Below are positions 21,885-28,583 of a DNA stretch of 33,884 bases, in pieces. Numbering within the stretch: the stretch's first letter is position 1; each line of letters starts with the position of its first letter. Below the pieces are notes generated by a model. That model was not told where the DNA came from and made no database searches. It saw only the letters and a program-made list of their open reading frames with translations. The DNA comes from Elusimicrobia bacterium GWD2_63_28 (GTDB lineage: Bacteria; Elusimicrobiota; Elusimicrobia; Elusimicrobiales; UBA9959), in NCBI GenBank assembly GCA_001799895.1, contig MGUI01000041.1, forward strand, positions 1 through 33,884, written 5' to 3'. The position numbers and the translations under genes were made by a program.

Positions 21885-22823
21885 TTATTTGTCCTGCTCT
21901 TCCAGGTAAAGCAGCGCTTCCATGGCCGCTTTGCACCCCGAGCCTGCCGCCACTATGGCCTGCTTGTAGCGGGTATCCATCACGTCGCCCGCGGCGTAAA
22001 CGCCGGGGACCGAAGTGGCGGTATGGCTGTCGGCGGCGATGTAGCCGCTCTCGTCGAGCGCCAGCTTGCCCTTCACGAGTTCCGTCGCGGGGGTATGGCC
22101 TATGGCTATGAAGGCCCCCGTGACGTCCAGGCGCCGCGGCGCGCCGGTCTTGACGTGCTTGAGGCTTACGGCGGTCAGTTTCTCCGCGCCGAGAAATTCC
22201 TCAGGGATATGGTCGTAGATGATCTCCACTTTCGGGTTGGCTTTCAGCTTCTCCTGCAGGCGGAAGCTGGCGCGCAGCTTGTCGCGGCGGTGCACCAGGT
22301 ATACCTTGGAGGCGAACTTGGTGAGGAACAGCGCGTCCTCGGCGGCGGTGTCGCCCCCGCCCACCACGCAGACTTCCTTGCCGCGGAAGAAGAAGCCGTC
22401 GCAGGTGGCGCAGCCCGACACGCCCTTGCCGGAGTATTTCTGCTCCGAGGGCAGCCCGAGCCACCTGGCCTGGGCCCCGGTGGCTATTATCAGCGCGCCG
22501 GCGGTGTACTGCTGGCCGCCGCCCGACGTAAGCTTGAAAGGCCGCGCGGAGAGGTCCACGGAAGTAATGGATTCCTGCAGCACCCTGGCGCCCAGGCGCG
22601 TGGCCTGCTTCAGCATCTTGCCCATCAGGTCGGCGCCCACGACGGGATCCACGAAGCCGGGGTAGTTTTCTATCTCCATGGTCAGCAGGAGCTGGCCGCC
22701 GGGCGCCACGCCGCCGAAGAGGGCGGTGGAGGCCCCCCCGCGCACGGCGTAGATGGCCGCGGTGAAGCCCGCCGGCCCGGAGCCGATAACGACGATGTCG
22801 TAATGATTGGTTTGTTCTGTCAT
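21885..22823 (-). CDS. trxB: Thioredoxin reductase
   Basis: 312 aa from the ATG at 22823. AGGAG lies 6 nt upstream, while the alternative ATG at 22829 directly abuts it. The protein has FAD motif GSGPAG, GGQLLLTMEIENYPGF, redox CATCDG (C138 and C141 from this start), NADPH motif VGGGDTAAEDA with HRRDKLRAS, and C-terminal AAGDV...RYKQAIVAAGSGCKAA. This is the complete canonical set. It reduces thioredoxin with NADPH in the cytoplasm. It is the last gene of the long minus-strand operon. Confidence 0.97.
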   Translation of the reverse strand: MTEQTNHYDIVVIGSGPAGFTAAIYAVRGGASTALFGGVAPGGQLLLTMEIENYPGFVDPVVGADLMGKMLKQATRLGARVLQESITSVDLSARPFKLTSGGGQQYTAGALIIATGAQARWLGLPSEQKYSGKGVSGCATCDGFFFRGKEVCVVGGGDTAAEDALFLTKFASKVYLVHRRDKLRASFRLQEKLKANPKVEIIYDHIPEEFLGAEKLTAVSLKHVKTGAPRRLDVTGAFIAIGHTPATELVKGKLALDESGYIAADSHTATSVPGVYAAGDVMDTRYKQAIVAAGSGCKAAMEALLYLEEQDK

Positions 22824-22825
22824 GG

Positions 22826-23227
22826 TCATCTCCTGTAGGCCGCCATCGAGGTGGGCGTCTCCCAGAAGGCCACCTCGTCTACGGGCAGCTTCATGCCGCG
22901 CGCCGTCTCGTAGATCAGCTTGGCCAGGATCTCGGCGGTGGGGTTCTCCGCCGTGAGGTAGCAGCTCTGGCCCTGCTTCTTAAGCAGCGGCGCCAGAGGG
23001 TCGGCCTTGGCCAGGATCACCTTGTGGTCCAGGTTGGAGTCCAGCCACAACTTCATCGTGCGGCCCAGCTCGGTGAAGTCCATTACCATCTTTTCCTTGT
23101 TGAGCGCCGCGGCTTTAAGCGTGACCTCCACCACGCCGTTGTGGCCGTGCAGGTTCTCGCATTTGCCGTTGTAGTTCAGCAGGCGGTGGCCGTAGGCCAG
23201 GTGGAAAGTCTTTTTGATCTTATGCAT
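22826..23227 (-). CDS. queD: 6-carboxy/6-pyruvoyl-tetrahydropterin synthase family protein (QueD-like)
   Basis: 133 aa tunnel-fold enzyme. Zinc ligands are His14, His27 and His29 and the catalytic Cys is C23 (GKCENLHGHNG). SNLDHK carries the catalytic Asp-His pair, AENPTAE is conserved, and a Glu near the C-terminus (FWETPTS) would anchor the pterin. QueD makes the first deazapurine precursor of queuosine. Other members act in folate (PTPS-III, replacing FolB) or biopterin synthesis. Neither the rest of the queuosine pathway nor folB is in the window, so the exact product is open. It overlaps maf by 8 bp. Confidence 0.9.
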   Translation of the reverse strand: MHKIKKTFHLAYGHRLLNYNGKCENLHGHNGVVEVTLKAAALNKEKMVMDFTELGRTMKLWLDSNLDHKVILAKADPLAPLLKKQGQSCYLTAENPTAEILAKLIYETARGMKLPVDEVAFWETPTSMAAYRR

Positions 23228-23783
23228 GTTTAACTCCGGCTTGCTTCATGAATTTACGAACCAGGTTCATGGACAGGCCCACTACGGTATCGTAGCGGCC
23301 CTCCATCTTCTCTATAAAGGCGTCGTCCTTGTCCTGCACCGCGTAGGCGCCGGCCTTGTCGTGATGTTTGGCCGCGAGGGCGCGCAGTTCGGCTTCGGGC
23401 AGGCGGCGGGCCTTGCAGCGCGTGACGTCGGAGCCCGCCAGGAAGACGCCCTTGTCCAGCCAGATCAGCGCCACGCCGGTATGCACGGCCTGGCAGGAGC
23501 CGTTCTGCAGGCGCAGCAGGCGCATGGCGTCGCTGTGCCCCCGCGGCTTGCCGAGCACCTCTCCCTTGCAGTAGACCAGCGTGTCCGAGCCCAGCACCGG
23601 CGAGCCGGGGTGCTTCAGCGCCACGGACAGGGCCTTCTTGTAGGCCAGCTCGCGCACTATCAGCGCCGGCCGCTTGTAGGCCGAGCTCTCGTCGATATGG
23701 CTGGGGACCACCCGGTATTTTATGCCGGCCGCCGCCAGCAGCTGTTTGCGGCGCGGTGATTTCGAGGCGAGTATCAGCGTCAT
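23220..23783 (-). CDS. maf: Maf-like nucleoside triphosphate pyrophosphatase
   Basis: 187 aa. The N-terminal ASKSPRRKQLL signature is complete, followed by GSDTLVYCKGEVLGKP with the catalytic Asp, HTGVAL, and DKAGAYAVQDKDDAF. This house-cleaning enzyme hydrolyses dTTP/UTP-type or modified nucleotides. It starts in the ATGA overlap with the DUF4321 gene; that pairing is common in other bacteria. Confidence 0.95.
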   Translation of the reverse strand: MTLILASKSPRRKQLLAAAGIKYRVVPSHIDESSAYKRPALIVRELAYKKALSVALKHPGSPVLGSDTLVYCKGEVLGKPRGHSDAMRLLRLQNGSCQAVHTGVALIWLDKGVFLAGSDVTRCKARRLPEAELRALAAKHHDKAGAYAVQDKDDAFIEKMEGRYDTVVGLSMNLVRKFMKQAGVKHA

Positions 23784-24043
23784 TTCACCAGCTGCTTGTA
23801 GACTACGGCGGAAAGGAAGATGCCCAGGATGCTGGCGATGTTGAACTTGAAGACCAGCCCCGCGGTGACCTCCACCAGGTTCAGGTCCACCGTGGTGGGG
23901 TTGAGCCCGGTGTTGATCCCGGTATTTATCAGGCTTGCCACCTGGCTGCCCGCCGGGAACCAGATGTTGAACAGCTTGGTTATGAACAGGCCCAGCAGCG
24001 AGCCTACCACCACAACGATCACCACGTGCAGCGCGTTTTTCAT
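23780..24043 (-). CDS. DUF4321 small membrane protein
   Basis: 87 aa with two hydrophobic segments (residues about 4-25 and 65-83) separated by a loop containing NTGINTGLNPTTVDLNLVEV. The length, the loop and the position directly before maf match DUF4321 proteins, which have no known function. It begins 2 nt after the cutA stop. Confidence 0.85.
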   Translation of the reverse strand: MKNALHVVIVVVVGSLLGLFITKLFNIWFPAGSQVASLINTGINTGLNPTTVDLNLVEVTAGLVFKFNIASILGIFLSAVVYKQLVK

Positions 24044-24045
24044 AT

Positions 24046-24408
24046 TTATTTTTTCTCCGGAGCCTTATCTTTCGGGATATTGGTGGAAAAGACGGTGTTC
24101 GCCCCCAGCCAGTCCAGGTACTCGTGCGAGGCCCCGCCTATCTCGGTGAAGATCGTTTCGGGCACGGTATAGGGGTGGTGCCGCTTCACGAACTGGATGA
24201 TGTCCTCGCGCAGGGCGCGGCGGGTCTTGATGAGGAGCAGGATCTCGGCCGATTTCTCTATGCGGTCCTTCCACCAGTAGGAAGATTCTACGCCGGGCAC
24301 GGCCGAGACGCAGGCGGCCAGGCGCTCCTCCAGAAGGCCCGCCGTGATCTTGTCCGCCGTCTTTTTGTCGCCGACGGTGACGAAACAGATGTCGTATTGC
24401 GTGTTCAT
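24046..24408 (-). CDS. cutA: CutA1-family divalent-cation tolerance protein
   Basis: 120 aa. Conserved features are the ferredoxin-like start FVTVGDKKTADKI, LAACVSAVPGVESSYWWKDRIEKSAEILLLIKT, and HPYTVPETI, which matches the strongly conserved HPYExPE segment. CutA1 forms trimers; its link to copper tolerance is old and weakly supported. A Lys/Glu-rich tail follows the usual end (IPKDKAPEKK). It sits in the middle of the AsmA-to-trxB operon. Confidence 0.95.
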   Translation of the reverse strand: MNTQYDICFVTVGDKKTADKITAGLLEERLAACVSAVPGVESSYWWKDRIEKSAEILLLIKTRRALREDIIQFVKRHHPYTVPETIFTEIGGASHEYLDWLGANTVFSTNIPKDKAPEKK

Positions 24409-24427
24409 AATGGCGTCGTCCCCCTTC

Positions 24428-25312
24428 TTACGGTAAATTGCAGGCTGAGAATTCCTCGCGGGCCCGGTCGATGTCGGTCTGGCGCGCGGCGCGCCAGAGG
24501 GCGTCCTCGCGGATCTCCGCGGCGTAGAGCTTGGAGAAGCGGGTGAAGATGTCGCTCTGCTTGTCGTAGAAAGTGCGCTGGTAGCGGTAAAATTCGTAGG
24601 TGGGCATGGCCCGCATGAAGGCGTCGTTGCGGGCGGCTTCGGCCAGGGTCATGGCGCCTTTCTTTACGCGCGCCATGTCGCGCTCGTAGAGCAGCTGGTG
24701 GAAGGTCTCGTCGTTTATGGCGCGCAGGGTCTTTTCAAGCCAGACGCGCTGGTTCTCCATCGTGTCCAGCGGACGCTGGCACTCGGGGTCGGGCGTGAGC
24801 GCCTCTTTGCGGGCCTGCGCCATGGCGTAGGCGGAGTTCTCGAGCACGTAGGTGCAGAAGTCGTTCTTTATCTCCGGGGCCCCGCCGGCCCGGGAGAAAT
24901 CGGCGTTGACCAGGTTTATCTCCAGCGCCAGGCGGGCCTGGAACAGCGCCCCGAGCTCTTCCTCCTCGGAGATGATTTCGTCCAGCCCGCTCTCGGTGTA
25001 CAGGCGGTAGATGTAGGCCGCGCGCGCTATGGCCAGGGCCAGCACCAGGTCGGAGCCCCTGTAGCCGGGCGGCAGGAAGATCCTGCGGTTCTTGAGCGAG
25101 AACTTGTGGCAGCGGCCCGCGGTGTTGGAATATTCGAAGGAGACCGGGTTCTTGTAAAGAAATTTCAGGAGGGGCCTGCCCTGGCCGGTGGAGTTGACGA
25201 TATCGAGCGCGCGCTCGATGGAAGGTTCGCTGGTGAGGCGGATGTCCTTGCGCCCGGCGGCGCAGGCCGCCAGGAAGCAGAGAGGCAGGAGCGGCAGGAG
25301 GCGGAGGTTCAT
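24428..25312 (-). CDS. Lipoprotein of unknown function
   Basis: 294 aa. Signal peptide II with lipobox LAAC (Cys near residue 17). The mature part is mostly helical and acidic/basic mixed, with a few aromatic-rich patches (TYEFYRYQRTFYDKQ near residue 240) and four scattered cysteines. It has no recognised domain. It overlaps the AsmA-like gene by 4 bp (ATGA), so the two are made together and may both act in envelope maintenance. Confidence 0.8.
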   Translation of the reverse strand: MNLRLLPLLPLCFLAACAAGRKDIRLTSEPSIERALDIVNSTGQGRPLLKFLYKNPVSFEYSNTAGRCHKFSLKNRRIFLPPGYRGSDLVLALAIARAAYIYRLYTESGLDEIISEEEELGALFQARLALEINLVNADFSRAGGAPEIKNDFCTYVLENSAYAMAQARKEALTPDPECQRPLDTMENQRVWLEKTLRAINDETFHQLLYERDMARVKKGAMTLAEAARNDAFMRAMPTYEFYRYQRTFYDKQSDIFTRFSKLYAAEIREDALWRAARQTDIDRAREEFSACNLP

Positions 25313-27564
25313 TTTTTAAACAGGCCCTTGAGAAGTTTGTTCGCGCCCGGCGCCAGCTTGTCCAGCGCTTTCTTGACGGCGGGCTGTTCCGCCACCGATT
25401 TTACGTCGAGCTTTACCTGCGGGTCCGAGAAAGTTCCCTTGACGAGCATGCCGGCGGGGACGCTCATGCTGATGCCGCTGGCCTTCTTGAGCGCCGTGCT
25501 GATCTTCATGTCCAGCTTCTCGGCGGGAAGGTTGATGGTGCCGGAGGAATTGACGTCGGCCACCTCGGAGGTGAGCGAGGACCTGTTGAGCTTCATCAGC
25601 CCGTCGGCGAAGGCGTAATCCCCCTCTATCCGTTCGAAGTCTATGTTGTTGAAGTCGGGGAGCTTCAGCCCCTTGGCCGCCTTGGACGCTTTCTGCAGGA
25701 CCAGCAGCGGGTACAGCGCCACCTTGGCGGCCTTGTGTTTGCCGGCCAGGGCGTAAAGCTCGGAGAGCTTGCCGGGGCCGGCGGTGAAGGAGGCCGAGCC
25801 GTCCAGCGCTTTCAGGTCGTCGGAGATGTTGGTCAGCGAGAGCTTGAGCGAGGCCGGGCCGCAGCGGAAATTCGGGTGCTCTATCGCGCCCACGCGGGCC
25901 GCGCCGGAGACGTCCAGGTAGAAAGGCTCTGCGCCCGCGGGGCCTTTCCCGGCTGCCCCGGCCGCGGGCGCCGAGGCGGGCGGGTCTTTGAGGGCCAGCC
26001 TGGCCAGGTCCAGGTCGAACTCCGCCTTGGGGTGCCTGAGCAGGTCCCGCGCCTTGAAGGAGGCGGAGAAGTCCGAGCCGTCCAGCTTGCCGCGCAGGCT
26101 TTTCGCCGAGGCGGAATCCATGGTGAAATCTATTCCCCCGGACAGGCCTGTGAGCGCGTGGCCGGCGAAAGACGCCCCGAGGCCGTTGAGCGCGGCCTTG
26201 CCTGAAACCGCCGGCTTGCCGGCGTAGGAAAAGTCCAGCGCCGCCGAAGCCGCGCCGGAAAGGGCGTAGGCCTTGAGCAGTTCGGGCGCTATTTCCGCGG
26301 CCCGGGCTAAATTCTTTATCTCGGCCTTCACGGCCCCGGAGGCCTTGAGCGCTCCCGCGAAATTAACGGAGGCCCGGCCCGAGAGGGAGAGCGGGACGGA
26401 TTCCAGCGCGAAGGACGGGATCTCGGCCGAGCCGTCCTTCAGCCTTAGCCGGGCGGAGAATTCCGCCAGCGGCAGTTTGAGCCCTTTCGGCACCGGGAAA
26501 GCCTTCGCTTTGCGGGCCAGCAGGGTGGTGTCGATCTCGGGCACCTGGGCCTTGAGGTCGGCCAGCAGGTCGTAGGCGACGCGCGGGTTCCAGGCGGCGC
26601 GGCCTTTAATGACGGCCTTCACGGGGCCTGCGCGCAGCGTAACCGAGCGCAGGACGGCGTCTTTGGCGGTCAGCTTGAAATCCGTGTCGGCCTCTATCTC
26701 GGGCAGCAGGATCTTCGGGGGCAGCCCTTTGAAGACCGTCTTCAGGTCGGCGGTGGAGAATTCTTTTACCGTCAGGGCCAGCTTCGCGTCTGGCTCCAGC
26801 AGGTTCGAGAGGGAGCCCTTCGCCTCGGCCCGCACCCCGCCCAGGGAGAAGGAAGCCTTCTCTATTTCGGCGCGCCCTTTCGCCGGGGCGAAGCCGCCGA
26901 GCGCCAGCCGGCCCTTCAGCGCGGCGGGGATCTCGCCTTTAAAGTAAGGCGAGGCCACCGCCATCGTAAAATCGGCCTCCACCGGGAAAAGGCCTGAGGG
27001 AGAGATGCCGGAGGCGGAAAGGTTGATGTCGCGCAGGGTCACGGCGAGGTCGCCCGCGGCGTTGGCGTAGGAGAAGCGCGAGCCCCGCACCTTCAGGCTG
27101 GAGACGGAGAGCTGCGGCGCGGGCGCCGCCTGCCTGGGAGCCTGCGCGGCCGGCTTCGGCGCGTGGGGCGCGGGCGCCAGCAGGTCGGAGAAATTGTAGG
27201 TGTCCGGCTTCAACTCGGCCACGCGCATGCTGAGCGCGTCGGCGGAGACGGAGTTTATCTTCAGCTCCCTGCGCAGCAGCGCGCGGAACGACGGGCGTAC
27301 GGAGAAGGCTGCGGCGCTGAAAAATTCCCCCCGCTTGAAGTCCGGGTATTCCGAGACGCGCAGGTTGGTTATGGAGAGGCCCGAGAAGTTCAGGGCTACG
27401 GAGTCGAAGGTGACCTGCCTGCGCAGGTTCCGGGCCGCGTAATCGGTGGTGAGGGCTTTAAGGCGGGCCTGGGTAAAATAAAGCTTGAGCCCCAGCGCAG
27501 CCGCGCCAAGGGCCAGGGCCAGGCCGCCCAGCGACCAGCCTAAGATCCTAAGGGCTTTCCCCAT
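25309..27564 (-). CDS. AsmA-family envelope protein
   Basis: 751 aa from the ATG at 27564. A membrane anchor occupies residues about 6-30 (LGWSLGGLALALGAAALGLKLYF), followed by a long periplasmic region rich in short beta strands (FDSVALNFSGLSITNLRVSEYP, then KINSVSADALSMRVAELKP). An Ala/Pro-rich insert lies near residue 140. The C-terminal AsmA_2-like part (VNSSGTINLPAEKLDMKIS, then VPAGMLVKGTFSDPQVKLD) is typical. Family members are implicated in outer-membrane assembly and lipid transport. The start was chosen for the TATAAT 7 nt upstream; an in-frame ATG 10 codons earlier would lie upstream of that box. Confidence 0.88.
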   Translation of the reverse strand: MGKALRILGWSLGGLALALGAAALGLKLYFTQARLKALTTDYAARNLRRQVTFDSVALNFSGLSITNLRVSEYPDFKRGEFFSAAAFSVRPSFRALLRRELKINSVSADALSMRVAELKPDTYNFSDLLAPAPHAPKPAAQAPRQAAPAPQLSVSSLKVRGSRFSYANAAGDLAVTLRDINLSASGISPSGLFPVEADFTMAVASPYFKGEIPAALKGRLALGGFAPAKGRAEIEKASFSLGGVRAEAKGSLSNLLEPDAKLALTVKEFSTADLKTVFKGLPPKILLPEIEADTDFKLTAKDAVLRSVTLRAGPVKAVIKGRAAWNPRVAYDLLADLKAQVPEIDTTLLARKAKAFPVPKGLKLPLAEFSARLRLKDGSAEIPSFALESVPLSLSGRASVNFAGALKASGAVKAEIKNLARAAEIAPELLKAYALSGAASAALDFSYAGKPAVSGKAALNGLGASFAGHALTGLSGGIDFTMDSASAKSLRGKLDGSDFSASFKARDLLRHPKAEFDLDLARLALKDPPASAPAAGAAGKGPAGAEPFYLDVSGAARVGAIEHPNFRCGPASLKLSLTNISDDLKALDGSASFTAGPGKLSELYALAGKHKAAKVALYPLLVLQKASKAAKGLKLPDFNNIDFERIEGDYAFADGLMKLNRSSLTSEVADVNSSGTINLPAEKLDMKISTALKKASGISMSVPAGMLVKGTFSDPQVKLDVKSVAEQPAVKKALDKLAPGANKLLKGLFKK

Positions 27565-27571
27565 ACTCTTT

Positions 27572-27577
27572 ATTATA
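27572..27577 (-). promoter_or_regulatory. -10 box adjacent to the AsmA-like start (predicted leaderless mRNA)
   Basis: TATAAT on the minus strand, 7 nt (AAAGAGT) before the ATG at 27564. It is the likely promoter of the seven-gene operon down to trxB. No -35 match is found at 16-18 nt. Confidence 0.55.
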
Positions 27578-27633
27578 TAAAAGTTAGGTTTCAAAACCCC
27601 TTGGCAAAATGCTAAATTAAATTCAACTCACCG

Positions 27634-28569
27634 ATGAACGCGCTAATAGTGAATCTTAACCTGTCAGTCGACAAGACCGTGGTCGTCCCGGATTTCGAGA
27701 AGGGCCGCATCTTCCGGCTGGCCGATCCGGTGACCCTGCCCGGCGGCAAGGGCGTCAACGTGGCGCGCGCGCTGCGCTCGCTGGGGCTGGAGGCGCCGGT
27801 GGCCGGCTTCGCCAGCGGCCACAACGGCCGCTGGATCGAAGGGCATCTGAAGCGGGAAGGTTTCCGCGCTTTCATAGAAAGACATTCCGCCGGGGAATCC
27901 CGGGTCTGCTATACCATAGTGGACAGGCGGGGCGTGACCACGGACCTGAACGAGGAAGGCCCGCCCGTGCCGGCCGCCTCGCAGTCCGCTTTCCTGAAAA
28001 AATTCGCTTCCCTCGCGCCCCGCTTCAGGGCCGCGGCGGTATGCGGCCGCGTTTCCGCCGGGCTGAAGAAGGGCTTCTACGCGGCGCTCGTCAGAAAGGC
28101 CGCGGCGGGCGGCTGCTTTACCATTTTCGATACCAGCGGCCCGGCCCTGGCCGAGGCCCTGGCGGCCGGCGCCGAAGGCGTCAAGATAAACCGCGGCGAA
28201 TTCGAAGAGCTCTGCGGGTGCCGCTTCAGCCCGGCCCGGGTGGCCGAGGTGTTCCGCAGCAGGAAGCGCCACGGGCTCAAGACGCTGATAGTGACCGACG
28301 GCGACAAGCCCACCTACGCGGCCTCCCTGTTCGGGCTGTGGCGGGCGAAACCGCCCCGGCTGGCCAGGCTGAAGAGCGCGGTGGGCGCCGGCGACTCGTT
28401 CATGGCCGGCTTCCTTTTCGGCTTCCTGAACGGTTTCGATTTCGGGCGCACGCTCAAGCTGGCGTCGGGCTGCGCGGCTTCCGACTGCCTCAGTGTGGGC
28501 GCCGGGTTCATAGACCGGCCGCAGGCGCTGGCTTACGCGCAGAAGGCCGCGGTGGAAAAGATCGGCTGA
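27634..28569 (+). CDS. PfkB-family sugar kinase (1-phosphofructokinase / tagatose-6-phosphate kinase type)
   Basis: 311 aa ribokinase fold. It starts NALIVNLNLSVDKTV, as in FruK/LacC proteins. The substrate motif GGKGVNVARAL is at residues 37-47. The anion-hole/catalytic motif AVGAGDSFMAGFL has D254. KINRGEFEEL matches the KPN-type segment, and IVTDGDK is also seen. FruK/LacC-like members phosphorylate fructose-1-phosphate, tagatose-6-phosphate or fructose-6-phosphate. Substrate cannot be fixed without PTS neighbours, which are absent. The acyl-CoA synthetase follows 14 nt later, so both are probably co-transcribed. No ribosome binding site is evident before the ATG. Confidence 0.9.
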   Translation: MNALIVNLNLSVDKTVVVPDFEKGRIFRLADPVTLPGGKGVNVARALRSLGLEAPVAGFASGHNGRWIEGHLKREGFRAFIERHSAGESRVCYTIVDRRGVTTDLNEEGPPVPAASQSAFLKKFASLAPRFRAAAVCGRVSAGLKKGFYAALVRKAAAGGCFTIFDTSGPALAEALAAGAEGVKINRGEFEELCGCRFSPARVAEVFRSRKRHGLKTLIVTDGDKPTYAASLFGLWRAKPPRLARLKSAVGAGDSFMAGFLFGFLNGFDFGRTLKLASGCAASDCLSVGAGFIDRPQALAYAQKAAVEKIG

Positions 28570-28583
28570 GCGAGGGAGAGGAT

